In this document: positions 39,609 to 47,210 of the stretch, one piece after another
Numbering within the stretch: position 1 is the stretch's first letter
How the letters are laid out: the number at the start of each line of letters is the position of its first letter
From: Unio delphinus
Taxonomy: Eukaryota > Mollusca > Bivalvia > Unionida > Unionidae
Direction of reading: 5' to 3'
DNA length: 64,000 bases
NCBI GenBank assembly: GCA_029339505.1
Contig: JAQISU010000057.1
Coordinates: 4,250,001-4,314,000, forward strand
Notes under the pieces: model-generated
What the model was told of the DNA's origin: nothing
Seen by the model: only the letters and a program-made list of their open reading frames with translations
The model's database searches: none
Made by a program: the position numbers and the translations under genes

Positions 39609-40049
39609 TCACGGATTTGCCGCTGTACCATGAATACGGGGTTCCTGGTAGGTACAACCCTTTTCCCTTTTTTTATATCCTTTCCCAGTTGCCTTTTTCA
39701 ACGCCATCCCTGCTGCGGTCCCAACGGCTCCCAACGCTGCCGCCTTCGCCACCGCTGGGGCAGCCGCTGCAATCAATGCTGGTATTGCGGCTAACAATGG
39801 AAATATACCACTTGATTTTATCATGTTCGCGACTGCAGCTTTCGAAAATTCTATTTGAACTCCTCGCTTATTTTTCATTGCATCATTGAAATGTTTTATT
39901 TGACGATCCGTTAATGATATTTTATGTGTACCTCCGGACATCTGCGCTGGTTTTAACGTTATTGTTGTTCCACATTCTTTAGCGGATTTTGATTTTAATT
40001 TCTTGACCTGACCATAATTCAGCTTGACACTAACAACACTATATGGCAT
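39609..40049 (-). CDS. pX-like core/minor virion protein
   Basis: 146 residues from ATG 40049, chosen over the upstream 40139 because a CTTTCAATT box lies 23 nt before it. The N-terminal part (to about 90) is basic, with alternating hydrophobic strands and a TDRQIKHFNDAMKN helix. Then comes SKAAVANMIKSSGIFPLLA and a long Ala-rich hydrophobic helix ending GMALKKATGKGYKKREKG. A basic repeat-like body, an SK-x-x-x motif and a GxFPLL-Ala tail are recurrent in Polinton and adintovirus pX-type proteins. MSGG-T at 37-41 fits the adenain cleavage consensus (M/I/L)xGG-x. Intact. Confidence 0.65.
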   Translation of the reverse strand: MPYSVVSVKLNYGQVKKLKSKSAKECGTTITLKPAQMSGGTHKISLTDRQIKHFNDAMKNKRGVQIEFSKAAVANMIKSSGIFPLLAAIPALIAAAAPAVAKAAALGAVGTAAGMALKKATGKGYKKREKGCTYQEPRIHGTAANP

Positions 40050-40113
40050 TTTATTGTAAAACACATTTATGCTTTCAATTGATCTAATTTGGGAAATCCT
40101 ATGGATTTTACAT

Positions 40114-41537
40114 TTACAGATTTTCCACTGGTGCATCAACGAGTCTCATTCGTCCGCCAGCCCCTTCTAACAACATTGATTTGTCGCTGAGAATAACAGC
40201 AACCGCTCTATAATCAACACCACCATGATCTATACGAGCCCTAAAATGTATATCAACAACGGATTGCCTTGTTAAATCAAGATGTTCCAGTGAAAAGTAA
40301 TAAATTGGATACAAGTTCTTAAAATCGAGCTGCGATATTTGCAAACCAGTATCAACATTTTGATCACGACCCATATATGACAGCATCCGATGATACACAC
40401 GTGCTATTTGGTTGTTTCCGTAATTAAGCTGTATATCCTCAGATGGTTCTTGTTGTCCGTTTATTCTCAGTGAAACCTCACTTACCCCTAACCGATCAAA
40501 TATCATATGACTGCGTTCTTGGGAACCTAATCGATTCCGATTTTGCAGCGCTATAAATATATGACGTGGAGCTGAAACGCCTTGTTTTGATGCCAGGTGC
40601 CATGTAAATGTACCATTAACATTATCCTCTTTAGCATCAGTCGTTGTTGTTAGCCAACTTAGCAATGATTTACCACCGGTTTCCATAAACGAAAGTAGCC
40701 GCTCTTCCGTGGTAATTGATGGAGTCATTACTGGCATCCATAATACTATTTTACTCAAAACAACTTTACCTTCATCGGACCAGTACGCCAAATTGCATCA
40801 TTGTCATTGCCTTTTCGCACTAATGCGATTGTGTGTTTGGCTCCATAGATAACTTTTCTGACATTTCTGCAGAATCCAAATATGTGATGGAGTGGAATCG
40901 CACATGAAAACTTTTTCTCTTGTCCTTTCAATGCTAATTTTCGTGTTGCAAATCCTAAATTGAAATTACCATTAACGCCTCCAAGAATATCAAACGCAGC
41001 TCCGGGTCTAGCTCGACGTTCTGGATTAGTTGCTTCTCGTTGATTATCAACTGAAGTGTCTTGCGGTGTTAACACTTTAATGTATTGAAGGTGGTCAGCG
41101 TTATCAGAGGTATCCTTTGCAAACATCATAGATGGACCAGCCGATCTTGTATAATCATCGGAGTATCTTGCTAGTCCGATTATTGTTGTTGCAACATCAA
41201 CCTCGCGGTCTATTGATTAAATTTCTTTTCCATCAATGAGATATCTTGCACTTTCAAATAACGCCATTATACCATTGTTGACGAAACCAACTCGGATATT
41301 TGAATCATTTGCATATGGGGTATCAGCTGCAACATTTGTTACAAGTTTTCCTTCTACTTCAATAAATGCTTCACATGGTAAAAAGTATTTACTGGTATCT
41401 TGAACTTGAAGTTCAATTCGCGATCGTAGGTCGGGTTGTATTGCATGATAGGAATAGTATTGATAATCGCGGACGGAATCATCTTTGCGCATCTTTGCTT
41501 CCATATCTAACGCGGGATCAGCTGTTCGTTTAAACAT
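40114..41537 (-). pseudogene. Major capsid protein (double jelly-roll), broken
   Basis: Three collinear pieces. The N-terminal part is 41537-41217 and the middle runs to 40755 in the same frame, after an in-frame TAA at 41217-41219. The C-terminal part is 40791-40114 in another frame, so a frameshift lies at about 40770-40790, close to DAIWR and GKVVLSKIVLWMP. Other family-like strings are LPCEAFIEVEGKL near the N terminus, GGVNGNFNLGFATRK in the middle and NLYPIYYFSLEHLDL near the C terminus. Total about 474 codons, within the size of Polinton capsid proteins. A late-type box (41555-41563) is 18 nt before the start. Position next to pX and protease genes supports the call. The two lesions should abolish the protein. 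Confidence 0.8.
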
Positions 41538-41581
41538 TTATAACATTACTAGCGTTTTCAATTGTGAAACTCGAAGAGTTT

Positions 41582-41593
41582 AACGCTAGCGTT
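41582..41593. promoter_or_regulatory. Palindrome AACGCTAGCGTT in the capsid gene leader region
   Basis: Lies between the capsid gene start (41537) and the next gene's stop (41608). A half copy (CTAGCGTTTTCAATTGTGAAA) is at 41549-41569 and overlaps the late-type box. Confidence 0.55.
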
Positions 41594-41607
41594 TTAATTC
41601 TTTATAA

Positions 41608-42120
41608 TCATCGTCGTTGAAAATTCTTCGAATTTCTTTTTTGTTTCAAACCACTTCCTGCTATCGCGTTCATGATAGCGCTATCTGTTACCGGTGAAGC
41701 TGTCAATTGTGACGAAGTCAATTGCGCTAGTTTTTCTTCCACTGCGTTATTTATTACTTTGCTGATTTTTGCAGGCATCACTGTAGTTGATGGCAGCACT
41801 AATGACGAAGTCATTCGTGGTTTCACCACTGACGAAGTCATTCCTGGTTTCTTTCGCACCAATGATGCTATTTTATCTTTCGCGGCAGAAAATGCCTTTC
41901 CGGCAAGATTTCCAACGAAATTGATTCCCTTATCACGGATAGCATCAATGGCTTTCATTGATAATTGTTTAGCTAACGGCGCCACCTTGGGAGCCATTCT
42001 TGTAAATAACCCCGCAATGGTATTGCCGAAACCATCTCCGTACCACGCGCGATAAACAGGCAATCGTGAGTTCACCACGTAGACGCTTACGGGTTTATCA
42101 TGGTTATAGTGTATAATCAT
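41608..42120 (-). CDS. Basic amphipathic virion protein, pVI-like candidate
   Basis: 170 codons, intact. A GDGFGNTIAGLF segment (about residues 28-39) begins an amphipathic, Ala/Lys-rich helical region to about residue 90 (KVAPLAKQLSMKAIDAIRDK, then AFSAAKDKIASLVRKK). A Ser/Thr/Pro-rich linker contains two imperfect TSS-x-V-x-P repeats. The end has IAGSG followed by basic residues, which fits the adenain cleavage consensus (I)xGx-G. An amphipathic helix plus a protease site near an end is the design of adenovirus-type pVI membrane-lytic proteins; the assignment is by layout, not alignment. Late-type box at 42141-42149, 21 nt upstream. Confidence 0.5.
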   Translation of the reverse strand: MIIHYNHDKPVSVYVVNSRLPVYRAWYGDGFGNTIAGLFTRMAPKVAPLAKQLSMKAIDAIRDKGINFVGNLAGKAFSAAKDKIASLVRKKPGMTSSVVKPRMTSSLVLPSTTVMPAKISKVINNAVEEKLAQLTSSQLTASPVTDSAIMNAIAGSGLKQKRNSKNFQRR

Positions 42121-42154
42121 CTTGTTATAAAACTAGTAGTTTTTCAATTAGTGA

Positions 42155-43174
42155 TCAATCGATTACATCCATAAGATTTTCATCATCAATGACGTTGTCA
42201 TCAATGACGTTGTCATCGTTGTGATTTTCAACTAATTCAGCAAAAAGTTCTCGATATACATTAATGTCCATGATACCACCAGCAAATAATCGTCTACAGA
42301 TATCAGCTGCTTCATTAATTACTTCCGGTGAGTTATTTCCGACTCGTTTCCCTCCGATGAGAACCTCTAACCGTGATATATCACTGAGAATATTACCAGG
42401 ACATGTCACGGTAGAGTCAAAGACATCCTTTGGATTTTTAATCGAATATCCCTTTCCGCTTGTTTTCTTAGAACCGGCTTCTGCTTTTATGTCTATTTGT
42501 TCCGGGATTGGATCCTCCATATAAGGTGGTGGTTGTAGACCGCCTTTAACCACAGCTAGAAAGTTATTATAACCAGGGTGCTGCAACGCTGAGATTTTAT
42601 CCCCGCCGTGTTTCGCTAAATATATTTTTGATGCCCAAGTGTCTTTGCTTTTTATAAAACTTTTAAACTCGTCCTTTAAAAAATTCTCTCTTATACCCTT
42701 TGGAAAATTTTCTCTAGCAAAATCAGCTAATTCGTAATCCGTACCGAGTTTTTCAATTCTATTTAATGCTGCGATTGTAAATATACTTTCAGGTGAATAG
42801 TCTCTTCCTGCAGCTGCACCTTCGCGTTCTTCAATTTCGCGTTGAGTTTTTATATCACTGGATAACTGTTGTATCCCTGCGCGTGTTTGTCCGGTCTCTG
42901 CTGCTATCTTTTCAAGCACACCAAGAACAGGCACTTCTCGTCGCTTGCCTTCCTTAGGAATATCTCCGTATATTGCTCGTTCAGTTGCTGTTTTCACATC
43001 TTTGGTCGCACTTGTTATCGGAGTAAACAGTTGTTCACTTGACACAGAAAAGTCAGTCTGCGCTTGTTGTCGTTGTTGAAGTTTCTCGCGAAGTCTGTCT
43101 CGAACCGGTATAAACTTTTTGATTGCTGATAGCCGCTCTCGGGCTAATTTAGTTGTAAGCGATTCACCAACCAT
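42155..43174 (-). CDS. Uncharacterised virion-cluster protein (339 aa)
   Basis: First gene of the leftward late cluster. Residues about 1-60 are basic and helical (ERLSAIKKFIPVRDRLREKL, then a Gln-rich coil). The middle is mixed helical with EKLGTDYELADFARENFPKG. A hinge QPPPYMEDPIPEQ (about 214-226) precedes TSGKGYSIKNP, and the C terminus is an acidic stretch with DDNVI twice, encoded by a 15-base repeat containing TCATCAATGACGTTG. Late-type box TTTTCAAAT at 43194-43202, 20 nt upstream. Proteins of this size with a GKGY string occur in other Polintons (from memory) without known role. Intact. Confidence 0.6.
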   Translation of the reverse strand: MVGESLTTKLARERLSAIKKFIPVRDRLREKLQQRQQAQTDFSVSSEQLFTPITSATKDVKTATERAIYGDIPKEGKRREVPVLGVLEKIAAETGQTRAGIQQLSSDIKTQREIEEREGAAAGRDYSPESIFTIAALNRIEKLGTDYELADFARENFPKGIRENFLKDEFKSFIKSKDTWASKIYLAKHGGDKISALQHPGYNNFLAVVKGGLQPPPYMEDPIPEQIDIKAEAGSKKTSGKGYSIKNPKDVFDSTVTCPGNILSDISRLEVLIGGKRVGNNSPEVINEAADICRRLFAGGIMDINVYRELFAELVENHNDDNVIDDNVIDDENLMDVID

Positions 43175-43255
43175 ATATTGTTTGTGAACTAAATTTTCAA
43201 ATGTAAAACTATCATAATTAAAAGCTTAGTTATTAAATAACTTAGTTATTAAATA

Positions 43256-43534
43256 ATGTACCATCAAGCTAACGTATTCATCTTCGACAGGGTTAAACTG
43301 TACGACGCTATCCGCGAGTGTTTCAGAAATAACATCGCTGGGGATTTCAGAATTGTAATATCTGAGAATGGCGATGAACGATTTGTGTTAACGACGCGGC
43401 AACAAGAACAACTACGTGAAAATGGAGGCGTCGCGGTGATTACTTGCTACTACAACCAGATCATCCATTATGCACATAACTGCATGAGCAAGTCCAGACT
43501 GATGAGTATCCTTTCAGGAGAAAATCCTATGTAA
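43256..43534 (+). CDS. Hypothetical small protein (92 aa)
   Basis: Divergent from the late cluster. The ATG at 43256 follows an AT-rich leader with a direct repeat of TTAGTTATTAAATAA. The protein is hydrophilic with an alternating pattern, e.g. FDRVKLYDAIRECFRN, then DFRIVISENGDERFVL and TTRQQEQLRENGGVAVITCY. It is well spaced between neighbours and not a shadow of another gene. No family recognised. It could be an early regulatory protein by position only. Confidence 0.45.
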   Translation: MYHQANVFIFDRVKLYDAIRECFRNNIAGDFRIVISENGDERFVLTTRQQEQLRENGGVAVITCYYNQIIHYAHNCMSKSRLMSILSGENPM

Positions 43535-43538
43535 CTTG

Positions 43539-43554
43539 TGTAACAAGTGTTACA
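43539..43554. terminator. Hairpin between two convergent genes
   Basis: TGTAAC-AAGT-GTTACA, five bases after the stop of the 92-aa gene, followed by an A-rich run. The facing gene ends at 43638. Possibly a 3'-end structure. Confidence 0.4.
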
Positions 43555-43637
43555 AAAAACGCTAAAAAAAAAAAATAAATAAATTATTTAAATTATTTAC
43601 GAAAGCCTATTATTTTTTTTTAGTAACACCCACGTGG

Positions 43638-43994
43638 TTAAGATACTGGTTTTTCCTCGTTTAACATTTTTTTAAGATCACGAACTTTAGAACCAATTTC
43701 AGCTCGTTTTTGATATTCTTGGCCGAGCTTTTGACGTATTGCTTCAACGGTGCTAAATAGCGTTATAAATAAATTAATGTCGTTACCGTACAAACAAGCA
43801 TTGATGGATTTTTGAATTCCTTTCACGAGCCTGTACATCCTAGGTAAAACATAACGACCCTTACTAGACTGATATTCAATATCTTCATATTCCGAGGTAA
43901 TCTTGTCAACGTCGAGACTTTCAGATAATAATACCCCTTTATTATTTAAATTTGAGATTTCAGCAATTATAGCATTTACATCATTGATATCCAT
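43638..43994 (-). CDS. Hypothetical coiled-coil protein (118 aa)
   Basis: The start codon is followed by an acidic/hydrophobic N-terminal helix (DINDVNAIIAEISNLNNKGV). The middle contains a Tyr-rich segment (GRYVLPRMYRLVKG) and the C terminus is a long basic coiled coil (EAIRQKLGQEYQKRAEIGSK). No family recognised. Upstream DNA (43995-44035) is an AT-rich inverted array (TTTATAAATAAATTTATTTATAAA) with several TATA-like boxes, unlike the late-type boxes of the virion genes, so timing may differ. Confidence 0.5.
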   Translation of the reverse strand: MDINDVNAIIAEISNLNNKGVLLSESLDVDKITSEYEDIEYQSSKGRYVLPRMYRLVKGIQKSINACLYGNDINLFITLFSTVEAIRQKLGQEYQKRAEIGSKVRDLKKMLNEEKPVS

Positions 43995-44093
43995 TATTTA
44001 TATTTATTTATAAATAAATTTATTTATAAATATAGTATACTGTATCTCTAATTATTAAAAAAAAACATATATGACAACACATCTTTGGAACTC

Positions 44094-44181
44094 CTTGGGT
44101 GCCTTCGCATCCAAGTAAGCCCAAGGGGACCCGAAACATACATCTCCGGCGGGAGGCCTAAGGTGGCAAACGCCATCTTAG
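44094..44181. ncRNA. Two stable hairpins, possible structured RNA
   Basis: CTTGGGTGC (44094-44102) pairs with GCATCCAAG (44107-44115) over a 4-base loop. CTAAGGTGGC (44158-44167) pairs with GCCATCTTAG (44172-44181) over another 4-base loop. Each stem has one mismatch or wobble. The stretch is much more GC-rich than its surroundings. Whether it is transcribed cannot be told. Confidence 0.3.
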
Positions 44182-44354
44182 ACCGCCCAGAAGATATGCT
44201 TGGGGTAACGTCACAACATGGACGGCACAATGCCATATATATTTCCACTCGAGTGTTGTGGCAAATTTTAGGCATAACATGTACTTAATTAACTTAATTA
44301 AGGATGGATTATAATTCAATGGAACGATGATGGTAATGATGTGGGCGTGGTAAA

Positions 44355-44464
44355 CCAAACCAACATGGCAACCCATGAAATCGAATTCATGGTTGCATGA
44401 GTTAGAAAAAAAACCAACCCACGCTACCGAGAATGCGATAGCATGGGTTGCCATGTTGGTTTGG
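44355..44464. repeat. 23-bp inverted repeat with inner palindromes
   Basis: CCAAACCAACATGGCAACCC followed by ATG (44355-44377) is perfectly complementary to 44442-44464. Inside are AACCCATGAA...TTCATGGTT and CAACCCA-GCTA...TAGC-TGGGTTG pairs, so the 110-bp block could form a multi-arm cruciform. Confidence 0.85.
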
Positions 44465-45199
44465 CTGAGGGGGACAGCCCTCCCTCCCCAATTAATAGAA
44501 AAAAACATCTTCCGTTTCGCCATCAAATAATGTATCTGCTATGGGGACCGAACACGTAGTTGATAGAATCTATGTTTACAAGACAAACACGATACCATTA
44601 CACCACGAATAGTCATACAGAATAGAGATATTTTAATATATATATCTTCTGATATACCTAACAATAAGAGATTTTTAAAATAGACAATTTTATGCTGCAA
44701 CAATGAGAAATATTTTAAACAAAATAATACAGTTGTTTAATAAAACAGCGTTTTTATACTCTGTTATAATTCTCTAGATAAAATACATTCACAATACAAG
44801 GAATTTTAACCACGCCCACCTACTTCAATGAATAGGAAACACTCGCGTTCCGGCTGAGCGAACATAGGTAATGCGTTAGATTATAAAAAAATTTTGTACT
44901 GAAAAGAACGAGTTAGCTGTCTGCTTTACTGCTAGTCCACCCACCCCCCACACATGAGATATGTAGATAAATAAAAATAATAATGCAGTTTTAGCCCACA
45001 AGCGACAATAAAAAGTTTTATTCTCTATCGAAAACTCATGCATTATATCTCCATTACATTCACGTGGGCGCGCCTAGTCAAGTACAGGTAATATAGCAGG
45101 CGACAAATTCCTTTGACGTCATAATACAAGGGAACTTAGTAGGTAGAGTGTGAATTGTAGTGGATTTATCCATAAAGGATTTATCTCCCTTAAATAGTT

Positions 45200-45691
45200 T
45201 CAGGTGTATACGAATTTTATTTTATGACCATTTTTTTTAGACAGAGCAGTTTTAATTAAATTTTGTGCAACAAATCGAATTGAAGTACTACAAATATCGA
45301 AATATTTTCCAGCCGCATTTATCGACTGAAAGCTTCTCTCTTCATTATTTTCTAAATCAAACGATTTCACACCCTTGGGATGTTTTGCGTGCCTACCAGC
45401 GTTGCTTTTTAAAAGGTTATCGCGCTGCGAGACGGCTTGAAGATTCCCAAGACAATTATCAGTCTTCACGCCATTTATGTGATCAATCACAAGGCCGTCT
45501 TCGATTAATCCGTAAAATGCTTCATAGATGGCTCTGTGACAGAGATACTTCTTCCTCCCAGCTGAAAACATCAAATACCCCATATTATTCAGATATCCAA
45601 CCGGTTTTTTGAGTCTGCGGTGCCTGACAACACCATCACTAGAGGCTTCGTAATTAGCAAGCACTGGGTGAGGTCTGAAATCTTGGCTCAT
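45200..45691 (-). CDS. Free-standing HNH homing-type endonuclease
   Basis: 163 codons, intact. An N-terminal NUMOD4-like strand YEASSDGVVR (14-23) is followed by an HNH_3-type core: H52 in LCHRAIYEAFYG, then VIDHINGVKTDNCLGNLQ (68-85) with the DH pair at 70-71 and conserved Asn79 and Asn83. A NUMOD1-like DNA-binding tail has FDLENNEERSFQSINAAGKY (110-129), then ICSTSI. This arrangement is that of phage and giant-virus homing endonucleases, which cut DNA and promote their own spread. Its stop is near the structured gap and its start is 13 nt from the next gene's stop. Confidence 0.85.
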   Translation of the reverse strand: MSQDFRPHPVLANYEASSDGVVRHRRLKKPVGYLNNMGYLMFSAGRKKYLCHRAIYEAFYGLIEDGLVIDHINGVKTDNCLGNLQAVSQRDNLLKSNAGRHAKHPKGVKSFDLENNEERSFQSINAAGKYFDICSTSIRFVAQNLIKTALSKKNGHKIKFVYT

Positions 45692-45704
45692 TTGTATAAT
45701 AATA

Positions 45705-46016
45705 CTACTTGTCTAATTTATTATCTGCTTTAATTATAAATCTCTGGATATAATCTTGAGGGGTTTTGATGACTTTGTCATTGAACGAGTCATTGATTCG
45801 TTTGTCATAGTAGCGTTTTAGTTCCCTGTATCGTTTACCCCCACAAGCAAGACACAACTGCGATTTTCCTCTAACACCCACCCCACATTGGAGGCATGGG
45901 AGAGGGCCAAAACTTCCTCGCCTAACGCTTTCTAAATGATACCCACAGAATTCACTTCTGCATGATTTGTTACACGGGGTTGTAGATCCAATCATTAGCC
46001 ACTTGCAGTGATTCAT
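45705..46016 (-). CDS. Cysteine-rich zinc-binding protein (103 aa)
   Basis: Cys/His ligands: C4 and C15 (MNHCKWLMIGSTTPC), C19/C24/H27 (SCRSEFCGYH), then PCLQCGVGVRGKSQLCLACG (two CxxC knuckles), followed by a basic helix (KRYRELKRYYDKRIND). This suggests one or two zinc knuckles with a nucleic-acid-binding tail, perhaps a regulator. No characterised relative known. Its start faces the polymerase start (46059) across 42 nt, which must hold promoters for both. Confidence 0.55.
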   Translation of the reverse strand: MNHCKWLMIGSTTPCNKSCRSEFCGYHLESVRRGSFGPLPCLQCGVGVRGKSQLCLACGGKRYRELKRYYDKRINDSFNDKVIKTPQDYIQRFIIKADNKLDK

Positions 46017-46058
46017 TATACTATATTTTTCTATTTAAATACTTGTTTTAATTATAAC

Positions 46059-47210
46059 ATGGAGGAATTCAACAGATTATCGAAAATTAAGCCTTGGAGA
46101 AATACTAAATTCATTGATTATACCATGAAAGAATTCCAAAGATTATCCAAAATTAAGCAATGGAGAAATACTAAATTCAATCTCGATGAGGAGTTCCAAA
46201 GATTATCGAAAATTAAGCCTTGGAGAAATACTAAATTCAATCTCGATAGAGTCTCTGATACACCAAAACGTCTAATCGATGATAGAACTATACTCGGTAA
46301 AATCAGGGAGTGTTTTAATGAATTCTACCGAGACGGTGCAGCATACTGTTGGTCGACATTTCGAATTATTGATGAAGATGTCAATGTACCCATCATCGAT
46401 GCTACTATGAACGATAAAAGAGCAGCTGAGATAATTTCACACCTTGGCGAAATTGCAAAGCAATTTCCATCCAAAGGGGAAATTCAAAGATGGAAATCCA
46501 AAGGTGGAAAATCCAAAGGTGGAAATCCAAAGGATTTCAAGCAAAGCAATTCCCAACAAAGCAATTCCAATCAGAAGTATTTTTTCAGAATAAAATTCAT
46601 TATAGAAGTCGAAGGCAAATGGATTATTAGGGATAAATTTGAACCAATCCTCAAGGATAAAAAAACTGTCATTGTAAGTAAAGATTCCAAACCAGGAATT
46701 CTAACTGGAATTGACAAACCATACTACGAAAGATCTTATCCCGTAACAGCAATTGTTTATGGGTTATATCCGTTAAATGATAAACCCGATATTGCAAAAC
46801 TAGCTCCTATGAAATATTCACCGTTAACTTCGTCAAGGCTCAATTGTGTAGCAACACGGGTAATGGAACACTTCACAAATGCATCCCGAGGAAATAAACT
46901 AACTGATCTGCGACGTAGGAAAATAACCGAATGGGAACTGACAGTGAAACAGCACGGTGCAAAGATTTCTGATATAGCTAAATTAGAAGCATCATTAAAA
47001 TTCCCAATATCAGTAACAACAATAACCGGAGAAGTATTATACGAACCGAAATATCAATCGCGAGGGGCTCCAATACAAATTATTGATCATAACGAACACG
47101 CGTGGACACCTGCAGTAACAATATTTCCACGAGATAGAACCGTGAGATATATCCCCCCGGAATTTTCCGGGGAATTTTCCGGGGAATTCGTCGGGGGATG
47201 TTTTCTATGA
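46059..47210 (+). pseudogene. Polymerase-helicase gene, N-terminal part
   Basis: Start taken as ATG 46059 (MEEFNRLSK); the frame also opens 51 bases earlier. It begins with three tandem copies of a 21-22 residue unit (EFNRLSKIKPWRNTKF-like; DNA 46059-46124, 46125-46187, 46188-46250). A low-complexity Lys/Gly/Ser/Gln/Asn linker lies at about residues 145-180. The rest is mixed, with CVATRVMEHFTNASRGNKL, then TITGEVLYE and IIDHNEHAWTP. I see no clear 3'-5' exonuclease motifs. The frame is lost within a repeated GGAATTTTCCGG tract and G5 run (about 47160-47197). The downstream polymerase frame is open across the same DNA, so both belong to one gene. Confidence 0.6.

Larger units (their letters stand above)
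44041..45199. other. Long non-coding gap in the Polinton with structured DNA
   Basis: The only large gap in the element. It holds two hairpins (44094-44115 and 44158-44181), a 23-bp inverted repeat (44355-44377 with 44442-44464) and an 11-bp inverted pair GTGGGCGTGGT (44341-44351) with its complement near 44810-44820. The frames through 44048-44526 are by-products of these repeats. No protein gene is supported. Confidence 0.6.

Noticed and set aside
44048..44526. Frames of 67-122 codons in the structured gap
   Set aside because: They follow from the long inverted repeats, have no promoter box and show no protein-like composition.
44535..44620. tRNA-like string on the minus strand (GGTGTAATGG with a CTTGTAA loop and GTTCGGTCC)
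   Set aside because: An A-box-like and a B-box-like part and a Thr-type anticodon loop can be seen, but the T arm is about five bases short and the acceptor pairs poorly. At best a degraded tRNA or SINE head.
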